From Opitutia bacterium (GTDB lineage Bacteria > Verrucomicrobiota > Verrucomicrobiia > Opitutales > Opitutaceae), in contig JACQFT010000052.1 of assembly GCA_016199925.1 (NCBI GenBank), positions 1 to 54,154 on the forward strand: a stretch of 54,154 bases of DNA, written 5' to 3'. Below the pieces are notes generated by a model. It saw nothing but the letters and a program-made list of their open reading frames with translations. It ran no database searches and was not told the origin of the DNA. The position numbers were made by a program, and so were the translations under genes. Position 1 is the stretch's first letter. Every line of letters begins with the position of its first letter. This document shows, in pieces, positions 23,737 through 32,813 of the stretch.

Positions 23737-26298
23737 TCAGGGCTTGACGACGAGCTGGGTGCGCTGGTCGCGCTGGAAATATTTCCGGGCAAACGCCTGG
23801 AGATCGGCGAGCGTCACGGCGTCGATGTGCGCGAGGTAGGCGCGAGCGTCGTTCACCGGTTGTCCGTAGATGGCGTTGAGCGCCGCCTGCATCGCGCGCG
23901 CACCGTTCGTCTGGAGATTCATCGTGCGGCCGGCTTTCAACCGCGTCTGGCAACGGAGCAGCTCGGCCGCAGTCACGCCGCCGGTCTGCACGCGCTTGAT
24001 CTCCAGGTCGAGCTCGGCGATGACTTCCTCGTAGCGCTGCGGGCTCGTGCCGGCGTAGAAATAGAACATCGCCGTCTCCAAGCCGATGACGCGCCCCGAG
24101 CGGACGAAATACGCCAGGCTCTTCTCCTCGCGCACGCGCTCGAAGAGGTGCGACGACATGCCGCTGAACAGTTCGTCGGCCACTTCGCTCACGAAATAGT
24201 CCGTCGCCCGCAGGCCCGGCCCGGGGAACGCCTGGAAGACCACGGCCTGCTGGCGCGGCTGCGTTTCGACGAAGTCGCCGGAGGCAGGATGCGACGGCGC
24301 CGCCACTCTCGGCGCGCGCCCCGCGGGCAACCGGCCGAGGAACGCCCGGAGTTTCGGCCCGAGTTTTTGCGGGTCGAAATCGCCGGCGACCGCCAGCACG
24401 GCGTTGCCCGCCACGACCGTCTGCCGGTGCAACGCGCGCAGGTCGGCGACGGTGGTCGCCCGCAGGCCGGGTTCGTCGCCGGCAGGCTCGACGGCGAACG
24501 GATGCGGGCCGAAAAATTTCTCGCGCAGTTTTTTCCGTCCGACGGTCACGACATCGTCCTTGCCCTCTTGCAGGGCGGCGAGCGCCGACTCGCGCTCCGT
24601 CGCGAGGCACGCGGGCCGGAACGCCGGGCGCAGCACGCCGTCGGCGAGCAACTCGAGGGCGAGGCCGGCGTCAGTCGGGAGCACTTCCGCCGCGAGGCCG
24701 AAGCTGTTGTGGCCGGAGAATTCGTTGAAGCTGCCGCCCACCGCCTCGATGGCGCGCGCGACCTCCTCGGCCGAGCGGCGGGCGGTGTCCTTGGTGAGGA
24801 GCGTCGCGAGGAGCCCGGTGAGGCCGCGCCGCCGCGCCGGCTCGAACAACGGACCGCCGGCGAACACGAGGCGGAAATGGAGATTCGGCAGCCGGTGGTT
24901 CGGCTGGAGGAGCAGGCGCGCGCCGTTGGGCAGGCCGATCTCCTGAAAGTCGGGCGATTGCGCCCCTGCGCCGGGGCGGCGGAGGGCGGCCGGCGCCGCG
25001 GCGGCGGCCGGGTTCGACGAGACGACCGTCAGGTGCTGCGGCACGAAATATTTTTGTGCGGCGTGCCGGAGGTCCGCGGGCCGGAGCGCGAAGAGCCGCT
25101 CGAAGTAGCGCCGGTTGTAGTCCACGTCGCCGACGATGACCTCGGCCGCCCCGAGGCGCGAGGCCTGGCCGGACATCGTTTTGCGCAGATTGATCTCCGC
25201 CGTGACCGCCTGGCGAACGGCCTTGGCGAGGGCGGCGGCGCTCACGCCGCGCGCGGCGACGCGGGCGACGGCGCGCAGCACGGCGGCTTCGGCGGCGGCG
25301 CGTTTGTCCGGATCGGCGAGGTAGGAAACGTAGAAGAGTCCGCTCGTGCCGGGGCTCCACGTCATCGCATCGATCGAGTGCACGAGGCGCGATTTCTCGC
25401 GGACTTCCTGCCAGAGGAGGGAACTGTCGCCGTGGCCCAGCACCATCGCGAGCAAGTCGAGCGCCGGGGTGTCGGGATGGGCGAGGCCGGGAATCCGCCA
25501 ACCGAGGCCGGCGCGCGCGATTTGCACGTCCTCGAACAGCTGCAGGTCGCGGCGCGCGAGCTGGCCGGGCTCGTCGGGCACGAGCACCGGGCCGAGGCGG
25601 GCGCGGGGCGCCTTGCCGAAGTGCGCGGCGATCGCCGCTCGGGTCGCCGCCGGGTCGAAATCGCCCGCGATGACCAGCACGAGATTGTTCGGCACATAGC
25701 GCGCGCGATAGTAGGCGACGAGGTCCTCGCGCGTGGTCGCGGCGAACACCTCGCGGTGCCCGATGACCGGCTGGCGGTAGGGATGCGTGCGGTAGGCCGT
25801 CTCGAAGAGCGCCTGGCCGAGACGGTGGTCGGGATCGTCGAGGCACATGTCGATCTCGCGCAGGATGACTTCCTTTTCCTTCGCGACTTCCTCGGCGGGC
25901 AGCGTCGAGTGCAGCACGGTGTCGGCGAGCAGATCGATCGCCACGGCGGTGTGCTCCGCCGGGATTTCGATGTAGTAAACGGTGCGGTCGAACGTGGTGT
26001 AGGCGTTCACATAGCCGCCGTGCGCCTGCACGGTTGCGGAGATCTCGCGTCCGGCGCGACGCTCGGTGCCCTTGAACAGCATGTGCTCGAGGTAATGCGA
26101 AAGTCCGGCGCCGAGCTGCGCGCCTTCGTGGATGCTGCCGGTCTTGACCCACACCTGCACCGAGCTGACCGGCGCGGCGGTGTCATGGCGCAGCAGCACG
26201 GTGAGGCCGTTGGGCAGGGTGTAGCGGTCAACGGGCTCGCGCCAGAGCGCTTCCAGCAGGGCGAGATCACGCGAGGCAAAGGGATTTTTTTTAGCCAT
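23737..26298 (-). CDS. M16 family zinc metallopeptidase (tandem-domain)
   Basis: An 853-residue insulinase/pitrilysin-family protein with four M16-type segments. The zinc motif HxxEH is HYLEH at residues 68-72, and the third ligand glutamate is in VILREIDMCLDDPDHRLG. The second half (from about residue 435) repeats the fold without an HxxEH motif, as usual for the inactive half. Late features are VREEKSLAYFVRSG and LGATEN-like FYFYAGTSP. There is no signal peptide, so it is probably cytoplasmic. Starts at ATG 26298. Expected role: degradation of peptides. A second, unrelated-length M16 gene is at 27.9 kb. Confidence 0.92.
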   Translation of the reverse strand: MAKKNPFASRDLALLEALWREPVDRYTLPNGLTVLLRHDTAAPVSSVQVWVKTGSIHEGAQLGAGLSHYLEHMLFKGTERRAGREISATVQAHGGYVNAYTTFDRTVYYIEIPAEHTAVAIDLLADTVLHSTLPAEEVAKEKEVILREIDMCLDDPDHRLGQALFETAYRTHPYRQPVIGHREVFAATTREDLVAYYRARYVPNNLVLVIAGDFDPAATRAAIAAHFGKAPRARLGPVLVPDEPGQLARRDLQLFEDVQIARAGLGWRIPGLAHPDTPALDLLAMVLGHGDSSLLWQEVREKSRLVHSIDAMTWSPGTSGLFYVSYLADPDKRAAAEAAVLRAVARVAARGVSAAALAKAVRQAVTAEINLRKTMSGQASRLGAAEVIVGDVDYNRRYFERLFALRPADLRHAAQKYFVPQHLTVVSSNPAAAAAPAALRRPGAGAQSPDFQEIGLPNGARLLLQPNHRLPNLHFRLVFAGGPLFEPARRRGLTGLLATLLTKDTARRSAEEVARAIEAVGGSFNEFSGHNSFGLAAEVLPTDAGLALELLADGVLRPAFRPACLATERESALAALQEGKDDVVTVGRKKLREKFFGPHPFAVEPAGDEPGLRATTVADLRALHRQTVVAGNAVLAVAGDFDPQKLGPKLRAFLGRLPAGRAPRVAAPSHPASGDFVETQPRQQAVVFQAFPGPGLRATDYFVSEVADELFSGMSSHLFERVREEKSLAYFVRSGRVIGLETAMFYFYAGTSPQRYEEVIAELDLEIKRVQTGGVTAAELLRCQTRLKAGRTMNLQTNGARAMQAALNAIYGQPVNDARAYLAHIDAVTLADLQAFARKYFQRDQRTQLVVKP

Positions 26299-26356
26299 GA
26301 AAAAGAAAGGTGCGGACGCCGGCGGGGCCGCGACCGGCGCCGCCCGGGCGCTGCGG

Positions 26357-26791
26357 TTACGCCGTGCCCAGCGACTCGCCGGCGCGCGAGCGGCGTTTGC
26401 GCGCCGGGGCGTAGGGTTTCACGAAGGCGTCGTGGAAATCGTAGAGGTCCGCGAAGTCCTCGCGGCGGTCGTTCTCGGTTTTGCTGAAGACATTGTATTC
26501 GATGAGATTGAAAACGATGTCGCCGAAATCCGGGCAGCGGTTGATGCCCCAGTTGTTGAGCACCGTCTTGGCGAGGGGGCCGAACTGCTCGAGCGCGTAA
26601 ATCCGGATCCCCTGCAGGAGCTCGGCGCCGGAGACGTGCTGGGATTTCTGGGTGCGCTCCGGGTGCTGCTTCTTCAGCTCCTTCACCGTGTGGTCAAGCG
26701 CCTGCCGGATAAAGGTATAAGCTTTGCGGTCGAAGCGGGCGTCCTCTTTGCAGATGAGGTCGACGATCTCGGTGAATTCCAAGTCTTGCAT
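26357..26791 (-). CDS. Minf_1886/TIGR04138 family protein
   Basis: A 144-residue protein of a family restricted, as far as I know, to Verrucomicrobia and Planctomycetes; function unknown. Recognised from the pattern KEDARFDRKAYTFIRQALDH, SQHVSGAELLQGIRIYALEQ, FGPLAKTVLNNWGI, DFGDIVFNLIEYNVFSKTEN and RREDFADLYDFHDAF. The C-terminal 20 residues are basic. Start ATG 26791 (MQDLEFTEIVDLICKED). It lies upstream of the M16 gene on the same strand with 58 bases between, so cotranscription is possible. It is good evidence for the phylum of the source organism. Confidence 0.88.
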   Translation of the reverse strand: MQDLEFTEIVDLICKEDARFDRKAYTFIRQALDHTVKELKKQHPERTQKSQHVSGAELLQGIRIYALEQFGPLAKTVLNNWGINRCPDFGDIVFNLIEYNVFSKTENDRREDFADLYDFHDAFVKPYAPARKRRSRAGESLGTA

Positions 26792-26961
26792 GATCTACGT
26801 CGGCGCTTGATAGCACAGCGCCCCGGCCGCCGCAACTCCGCACCTCGGCGGCGCGAAAATAGCCGGCGCAGGGCCCGGCAATTTTCCGTCCGCAAGCCAC
26901 GTTTCGGTGAACTTCCCCTCGCTTTTGCGCGAAAAATCAGTTCGCTGTCCCCGATCCCCGC

Positions 26962-27495
26962 ATGATTGCCGCCACGCAGTCCAACCACCCGCTCGGAGCC
27001 ACGACCGAGCCGGGCGAAACCCAGAAGCCGTTGGAGCAGGCCTGCGCCTGTCTCCGCACCGCGCGGATGCGCATCACGAAGCCGCGAGTCGCGCTGCTCG
27101 CCGCGCTCATCCGGCGCGCCGGCCCGACCAGCATCGAGCAACTGCACCAGGACCTCCCCAAGAACGCGTGCGACCTCGTGACTGTTTACCGCTGCCTCGC
27201 CGCGTTCGAGCGGATCGGCCTCGTCCGCCGCAGCTTTTTGCACAGCGGCACCAGTCTCTACGAAATCACTTTCGGCCACGCCCACCACTACCACGTCGTG
27301 TGCAAGTCGTGCGGCACCGCCGAGCGCGTCGAGTATTTCTCTGTGGCCGGCATGGAGCGCCTCCTGAAAGACCGCGGCTACGCGCAGCTCAGCCATGTCG
27401 TCGAGTTCTTCGGCGTGTGCCCCTCGTGCCAAGCGGCCGCGGGGACGCGGAACCCGGCCGTCAAGACGCCTGCCGCCAGCCGCCTTCGGGCCTGA
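26962..27495 (+). CDS. Fur family metal-responsive regulator
   Basis: A 177-residue ferric-uptake-regulator-type repressor. The winged-helix domain includes MRITKPRVALLAALIRRAGP and DLPKNACDLVTVYRCLAAFE. The dimerisation domain has HAHHYHVVCKSCGTAERVEY. Structural-zinc cysteine pairs are visible as VCKSCG and VCPSCQ. The His cluster HAHHYH is the usual Fur metal region. N-terminal and C-terminal extensions of about 25 and 15 residues are not conserved-looking. Whether it senses iron, zinc or peroxide cannot be decided. Divergent from the TIGR04138 gene. No metal uptake genes lie in the window. Confidence 0.88.
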   Translation: MIAATQSNHPLGATTEPGETQKPLEQACACLRTARMRITKPRVALLAALIRRAGPTSIEQLHQDLPKNACDLVTVYRCLAAFERIGLVRRSFLHSGTSLYEITFGHAHHYHVVCKSCGTAERVEYFSVAGMERLLKDRGYAQLSHVVEFFGVCPSCQAAAGTRNPAVKTPAASRLRA

Positions 27496-27573
27496 GCGTG
27501 CCGGCCCCGCGGCCGGGTGCAGCCTGCGTCCGCGCCCGGCCGGCGCCGTAGTTTTCCGGGGTGTGAGTAAAGT

Positions 27574-27735
27574 TGCCCCGGAGCAAGCTCCGGGGCATTC
27601 CAGAAACCGATCCACTGTATTTGTGGGAGCGACCTTGGTCGCGACACGAATACCACTCTGAGTCGCGGGCAAGCACGCTCCCACAGCCCAACCAAACCGG
27701 AGCAAGCTCCGGAGTATTGAACCCATCGGGAATAA
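27574..27735. repeat. Composite repeat with a 62-bp GTGGGAGCG element
   Basis: In the 440-base gap before the second M16 gene, two CCGGAGCAAGCTCCGG hairpins (about 27577 and 27703) flank a GTGGGAGCGACCTTGGTCGC element (27623-27684) that closes with GCACGCTCCCAC. The latter is a diverged relative of the 55-bp insertion in the helicase gene at 46419. The right end, ATTGAACCCATCGGGAAT, resembles the right end of the composite repeat at 19105. The rest of the gap has only a small CCGGTTCGCCCGACCGG hairpin near 27820. Confidence 0.75.
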
Positions 27736-27935
27736 ATCTGTGCCAGCCGGTCGCCCCGGGGGCAGGGCGGAGCCTCCGGCTGAGGCGCGTGGCCGACCGC
27801 AGATCACCCGCGGTTCACCGGGGCCGGTTCGCCCGACCGGCACTGATTAAACCACACCCGGTTTTCTGCCGTGCCCCCTTGGCTGCTTGACCGGGCATGG
27901 GCGTTCGCGAAGATCGCCGGCCGGGCCAGGCCACC

Positions 27936-30740
27936 ATGACATTCCTCCGGCAGTGCCGCGCAATCGCGCGCGGCTTTTTCTTGTTCCTCGCCCTTGCCGA
28001 CCGGGCTGCCGCCGCGGCGTGGCCGGTCACCGGCGAAGGTCTGGCGCCCGACCCGGCGTGGCAGTGGGGCACGCTCGACAACGGCCTGCGCTATGTCATC
28101 CGCCGGCACGCCGTGCCGCCCGGCCACATCAGTTTCCGCCTCGGGGTCGAGGTCGGGTCGGCGCACGAGGGCAAGGCGGAGCGCGGCTTCGCCCACTTCG
28201 TCGAACACATGGCGTTCAACGGCACGACCCATTTCAAGGGCGAGACCCTCGTGCCGGCGTTGGAGCGGCACGGCGTCGGCATCGGCCCCGAGCTCAGCGC
28301 CTTCACCTTCCAGACCCACACGCTTTACTACCTCGACGGCCCGTCGGTGGCCCCGGCCGACCTTGACCGGTGGTTTCTGGTGCTGCGCGATTTCGCCGAC
28401 GGACTGCAGTTCGATGCCCGGCAGATCAAACGCGAACGCGGCGTCATCGCCAGCGAACTCCGCGACCGCGAATCGCCGGGCAGCCGCGCCGAACTCGCCC
28501 GCCGCCGCTTTCTCTATCCTCTCTCCGCCCTGAGCAATCCGATCGGCGGTGGCGAGGCCGCGGCCGACCAACGCTCGCTCCGGAAGTTCTACGAAAAATG
28601 GTATCGGCCGGACCGCATGATCCTGGCCGTCGTCGGCGACGCCGACCCGGCGGTGCTCGAAAGACTGGTGAAACAAAATTTCTCGACGCTGCCACGCCCC
28701 ACGGCTCCGTCGCCGGTCTTCGACCAGGAATTCATCTCCAATCCCGCCGGCACCAACGCCGCGGTCCATCATGATCCGCGCAGCGGCGCCCTGAGCGCCG
28801 AGGTGATCTCGGTTCTCCCCTATCACCGCGCCGACGGCCTCGCCCTCCGGCGGCGGTGGCTCGCGCAAAGTCTGCTGCTCTACATGCTCAACGTCCGGCT
28901 CCATGAACTCGTGCGGACGAACCCCGACCGGTTCTACGATCTGTCGGCGCGGTCGCTCGTCCCCACGCCCTACAATGTCGAAACCTCCATCGGCTTCTCG
29001 GCCCCGCCGAAGGACTGGAGTTTCGCGATGACCACCGTCGAGCGCGAGCTGCGCCGGTCGTTCGTCTATACTTTCACCGCCGACGAGCTGCGCGAGGCGC
29101 GCGCCGCCCTCCTCAGCGGCTACGAGCAACAGGCGCGCGCCAGCGCGACCGTCCGGTCGGCCGACCTGGCCGGCAACGTCGTGCAGCAGGCGCTCTGGGG
29201 CTACGTCGCCACCGCTCCGTCGGCGGATTTGGACCACCATCGGGAATGGCTCGCGTCGATCGACGCGATCGAAGTCAACCGCGCCTGGCGCAGCCTGTGG
29301 CAGGAACGCCGGGCGCAGATTTTTGCCTCGGGGTTTTTCCCCGTGCCCAAAGGCCCGGCCGCGCTCACCGCGGCGTTCGAGGCGAGCGCCCGCCAAGAGG
29401 TCGATGCCCCGGCAGGCAAACCCGACCACGCCTTCGCCTACGCCGACTTTGGCCCGCCGGGAAAAATCAAACATCGCGACTACCTGCCCGCCCTCGACCT
29501 GCACACGGTCGAATTCGAGAACGGCGTGCGCGCCAACCTGAAGGCGACGCCGTTCGAGGCGGCCACCGTGCATCTCCGCGCGCGGTTCGGGCGCGGCCTG
29601 GCCGCCGAACCGCCCGACCAACCGGGCCTCGGCGCGCTCGTCGACGGCAGCTTCCTCAACGGCGCCCTCGGCCGCCATTCGCCGGCCGACCTCCGCCGCC
29701 TCCTGTCCGCGTCGGCGCTCGCCCTGTCCTTCCACTGCGCCGAGAACTCCTTCGAGTTCGCCGGCCAGTCGGCTCCCGCCAGCCTCGATTTGCTTCTCCG
29801 CACCGTCAGCGCCTACCTCACCGATCCGGCGTGGGACAAAGACTCCGTCGCGCTGGCCGCGACGCAGCTCACGACCTACTCGCACGATCTCGTCTGCACG
29901 CCGGAAGGGATCATCAGCGCGCGCGCCTTTCGCCATCTCGCCGGGGGCGACCAACGCTACGCCCCGCCCGCCGTGCCCGAGATCCAGGCGCGCACCGCGG
30001 ACGAAATGCGGCGCTGGCTCGATCACCCGCTGCGCGCGGCGCCGCTCGAGCTCGGCCTCGTCGGCGATTTCGATCCCGAGCAGGCGATCCAACTGCTCGC
30101 GCGCACCCTCGGCGCGCTGCCCGCCCGCTCGGCCGCGCACGATCCCGTCCGCCCCGTGACGCTCGCCAAACAGGCGCCTCCGCAACACTACCGCTATCAG
30201 GGCGAGGCCAACCGCGACGGCATCGAAGTCGTCTGGCCGCTCGACCGCTGCGACGACGTGCGGACGTCCCGCGCCTACGAATTGCTCGCGGCGATCCTCG
30301 GCGAGCGCCTCCGCCAGCGAATCCGCGAAGACCTCGGCGCCACCTACGCCCCCGCCGTCAGCTTCTGGAAAAGCGAGGCCAGTCCCCGCGACGGTTACCT
30401 GACCGCCTACCTCACCGTCAAAGCCGGCGCCGCGGCCCGCCTCGGAAAATCCGTCGTCGAACTCGCCGACCAACTCGGCCGCCACGGCGTGGACGCCGCG
30501 GAACTGGCCCGCGGCCGCGAGCCGATCCTCGCGCGCAGCGTGACCGACGAGAAGGAAAACGCCTACTGGGTCGAGCACATCATCGCGAAAGTGCAGAGCC
30601 AGCCCGAGGTGCGGCAATGGCCCCTCACCCGCGTCTCCGACTTCCAAACCATGACCGCCGACGAGATCAATGCGCTCGCGCGAAAAATTCTCCCCGCGGC
30701 CCGCGCGATCGTTTTCTCCGCCACACCCGACCGCCCGTGA
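27936..30740 (+). CDS. Exported M16 family zinc metallopeptidase (pitrilysin-like)
   Basis: A 934-residue protein with a signal peptide at about residues 1-27 (MTFLRQCRAIARGFFLFLAL). The zinc site is HFVEH at residues 87-91, in GFAHFVEHMAFNGTTHF; the downstream ligand glutamate is in RGVIASELRDRESPG. Residues 60-500 form the active half and the rest the inactive half, ending with EDLGATYAPAVSFWKSE and DEKENAYWVEHI. Architecture matches the periplasmic insulinase-like group PqqL/YhjJ. ATG 27936 is preferred over 27897 because it opens the signal peptide. Probable envelope peptide degradation; the true substrate is unknown. Confidence 0.92.
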   Translation: MTFLRQCRAIARGFFLFLALADRAAAAAWPVTGEGLAPDPAWQWGTLDNGLRYVIRRHAVPPGHISFRLGVEVGSAHEGKAERGFAHFVEHMAFNGTTHFKGETLVPALERHGVGIGPELSAFTFQTHTLYYLDGPSVAPADLDRWFLVLRDFADGLQFDARQIKRERGVIASELRDRESPGSRAELARRRFLYPLSALSNPIGGGEAAADQRSLRKFYEKWYRPDRMILAVVGDADPAVLERLVKQNFSTLPRPTAPSPVFDQEFISNPAGTNAAVHHDPRSGALSAEVISVLPYHRADGLALRRRWLAQSLLLYMLNVRLHELVRTNPDRFYDLSARSLVPTPYNVETSIGFSAPPKDWSFAMTTVERELRRSFVYTFTADELREARAALLSGYEQQARASATVRSADLAGNVVQQALWGYVATAPSADLDHHREWLASIDAIEVNRAWRSLWQERRAQIFASGFFPVPKGPAALTAAFEASARQEVDAPAGKPDHAFAYADFGPPGKIKHRDYLPALDLHTVEFENGVRANLKATPFEAATVHLRARFGRGLAAEPPDQPGLGALVDGSFLNGALGRHSPADLRRLLSASALALSFHCAENSFEFAGQSAPASLDLLLRTVSAYLTDPAWDKDSVALAATQLTTYSHDLVCTPEGIISARAFRHLAGGDQRYAPPAVPEIQARTADEMRRWLDHPLRAAPLELGLVGDFDPEQAIQLLARTLGALPARSAAHDPVRPVTLAKQAPPQHYRYQGEANRDGIEVVWPLDRCDDVRTSRAYELLAAILGERLRQRIREDLGATYAPAVSFWKSEASPRDGYLTAYLTVKAGAAARLGKSVVELADQLGRHGVDAAELARGREPILARSVTDEKENAYWVEHIIAKVQSQPEVRQWPLTRVSDFQTMTADEINALARKILPAARAIVFSATPDRP

Positions 30741-30764
30741 GCCGCCGCCCCGCCGGGCGCGAAG

Positions 30765-31766
30765 CTATTCCGGTTTCGCCGGCGCGAACGACTCGAGCTT
30801 CAGGTTCAGCAGCGGGATCAGGCCCAACAGTCCGGCGCAGGTGAGCCCGAGCACGGAATAGCCCGCGGCGTCATGCACGAAACCGTTGATCGCGTCCGGC
30901 CCGTAGGCGTAGGCCCACGCGGTCAGAAACAGGCTGCGCCCGAGGTTCATCAGAAAAGCGAAGACCATCGCGGCGACGACCAGCACGACCTTCTTCCACG
31001 TCTGCTCGAAAAACGCCGCGCCCAGGAACGAGCCCGCAAACAGGCACGCCGTCAGCGACCGGATGCCCGAACACGCGTCGGCTACGCCGACCGAGCCCTT
31101 CGGCAGCACCAGCACGTTGCCCTGCTGCTCGAGCGGGAAACCCAGCATGTCGAACGCAAACGCGACCACCGTCACCACCTTGCGCAGCAGAAAGAGGCTG
31201 ACCTGTGTCTCCACCGCCGACACCAGCGGCGCCGAAATCAGCCAGACCAGCACGGGGAAAACAAACAGCGACGCGACCCGGAAACGCGCCTCGGCGAACA
31301 GCGCCCGCCAGCCCCGGACCGTCGCTCCCGGGCCCGGCACCGCGGCGGCGCTCCCGACATTGAAAAAAATCAGCGGCAGCACGATCGCGATCATGCCGAC
31401 CGTCAGCGCGAAGGTGCCCGGTTGCGACGTGCCCGCGCCGGCCCGGTAAAATGCGCCGAGCAAAAAGAACAGCGCCCCCAGCGTCAGCGCGCCGCCGGCC
31501 GCGGCGTTCAGCGTCCAGCGCACCCAGCGCGCGCTCGGGGCCGCCCCGGCCGCCACCCGCAGCCGCTCGCGAATCTGCGGCCAGCGGTCATAGACCACAT
31601 AGAGCGTGAACAGCGGCACCAGCCAGCCGAACGAATAGTCCTCCTTCACCCGCCACCAGTGCGACTGGTCCCACGCGACAAACATCAGGAAGCCCGCCGC
31701 CAGCCCCAGCGCGGCCAGGAACACGCCCGGCACCTCCGGAAAATATTTTTTCACCAAGTTGGTCAC
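30765..31766 (-). CDS. Exosortase/archaeosortase family transmembrane protease
   Basis: A 333-residue inner-membrane protein with about eight hydrophobic helices. The exosortase catalytic triad is visible: Cys232 in VADACSGIRSLTACLFAG, Arg277 in NLGRSLFLTAWAYAYG and His298 in VHDAAGYSVLGLT. The family cuts PEP-CTERM-type sorting signals from exported proteins. No PEP-CTERM protein is in the window, so substrates lie elsewhere. Start ATG 31766 (MTNLVKKYFPEVPG). It is followed on the plus side by the convergent M16 gene (gap 24 bases). Upstream on the same strand is the DUF2238 gene, 16 bases away, which may share its transcript. Confidence 0.93.
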   Translation of the reverse strand: MTNLVKKYFPEVPGVFLAALGLAAGFLMFVAWDQSHWWRVKEDYSFGWLVPLFTLYVVYDRWPQIRERLRVAAGAAPSARWVRWTLNAAAGGALTLGALFFLLGAFYRAGAGTSQPGTFALTVGMIAIVLPLIFFNVGSAAAVPGPGATVRGWRALFAEARFRVASLFVFPVLVWLISAPLVSAVETQVSLFLLRKVVTVVAFAFDMLGFPLEQQGNVLVLPKGSVGVADACSGIRSLTACLFAGSFLGAAFFEQTWKKVVLVVAAMVFAFLMNLGRSLFLTAWAYAYGPDAINGFVHDAAGYSVLGLTCAGLLGLIPLLNLKLESFAPAKPE

Positions 31767-31782
31767 CGGGCGTCAGCAAACG

Positions 31783-32430
31783 CTATCGCTTCGGCTGCGC
31801 AAGCCCGGGCTGCGGCCGCTTCCCGAGCGAGCGGTCGTGCCAGCGCGCGAGCAGCATGAGCGCGCACCCCGCGCCAACGAGCGCCCACGCCATGTCCGAC
31901 TGCGTGTCCCACTCATCGCCCTGCGTCCCGAGAAAATCGTCCGCCGCCGCCCCGCTCGCCACCGCCACGCGCCACTCCACCAGTTCATAAAACGCACTGA
32001 ACGCCAGGCACACGCTGCCCGCCAGAAACGGCAGCCAGCGGCTCGCCCGGCCGTCCCCGCGGTCGCCCAGCGGCGACGTGCGCAGCAACACCTCGCGCAC
32101 CAGGATCGCCGGCACGAAGCCCTGCGCGAAATGCCCGATCTTGTCGTAGTTGTTCCGCGACCAGCCGAACCAATGCTGCATCCAGTCGCCGAGCGGCACG
32201 CGCGCATACGTGTAGTGCCCGCCGACAATCAGCACGACCGCGTGCCACCACAGCAGCACGAGCAGCAGCGTCGAGAGCGGAAACCGCCGCTGCGTCGCCA
32301 GCGCGACCGGCACGCCGACGAGCACCGGGGCCACCTCGAGCAACCACGTGAAATAGTCGTGCGGCCCGAGGAGGGACCAGCCGAGCACCGGCGCCAACAG
32401 CGCGCAAAACCAGATCAGCCTACGGTCCAT
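31783..32430 (-). CDS. DUF2238 (YjdF-like) membrane protein
   Basis: A 215-residue protein with about six hydrophobic helices. The conserved DUF2238 polar motifs are present: HYTYARVPLGDWMQHWFG, RNNYDKIGHFAQGFVPAI, FSAFYELVEWRVAVASG and FLGTQGDEWDTQSDMAWAL. Function of the family is unknown. The ATG at 32430 overlaps the end of the upstream gene by 11 bases, implying translational coupling. The exosortase gene follows 16 bases later. Confidence 0.85.
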   Translation of the reverse strand: MDRRLIWFCALLAPVLGWSLLGPHDYFTWLLEVAPVLVGVPVALATQRRFPLSTLLLVLLWWHAVVLIVGGHYTYARVPLGDWMQHWFGWSRNNYDKIGHFAQGFVPAILVREVLLRTSPLGDRGDGRASRWLPFLAGSVCLAFSAFYELVEWRVAVASGAAADDFLGTQGDEWDTQSDMAWALVGAGCALMLLARWHDRSLGKRPQPGLAQPKR

Positions 32431-32788
32431 GCGTTTCGTTCTCCTGCAATTTTCCCTGCACCAGTTCGCGGAGCGCCGGTTCCAGCCTGGCGCCGCGGGC
32501 CGCAAACTCCGTCGCGATCCGCGCCCACGGCACGGCGCCGTCGGGCACGAGGATCGGCGCGAGCTTCGAGAAAAGATTGTCCCCCTGGTCCACGCGGTGG
32601 TGCGCAAACCCGCCCGCCGCCCGCCAGCTCAGCGCGTGCTCGCCGTCGCCGCGCCCGTAGAGAATCTGGAACCCCTCCACGGCGCCGGCCGCGTCATACC
32701 ACACGATCAGCTCCAGGCCGTCGTCCTCGAACCAGCGGCGCCTCGCCCCGCCGCCCTCCTGCTTCACCTTGACAAATTCCTTGAGCAC
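32420..32788 (-). CDS. Small hypothetical protein upstream of DUF2238
   Basis: A 122-residue soluble protein, family not recognised. It begins with a basic segment (VLKEFVKVKQEGGGARRRWF), then a strand-rich part (LELIVWYDAAGAVEGFQILY) and a helical C-terminus (RLEPALRELVQGKLQ). The GTG at 32788 is the likely start. It overlaps the DUF2238 start by 11 bases, so the two are probably made from one transcript. Also 25 bases from the alpha/beta hydrolase stop upstream on the same strand. Confidence 0.6.
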   Translation of the reverse strand: MLKEFVKVKQEGGGARRRWFEDDGLELIVWYDAAGAVEGFQILYGRGDGEHALSWRAAGGFAHHRVDQGDNLFSKLAPILVPDGAVPWARIATEFAARGARLEPALRELVQGKLQENETHGP

Positions 32789-32813
32789 GCCGCGAGCATG
32801 GCGGCACCCGCGC

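Noticed and set aside
23827-26487. An 886-residue plus-strand frame
   Set aside because: Antisense of the other M16 gene and rich in Arg, Ala and Gly without any motif.
27804-30647. A 947-residue open frame on the minus strand
   Set aside because: It is the exact antisense shadow of the M16 protease, whose zinc motif and signal peptide are clear. Long antisense frames are expected at this GC.
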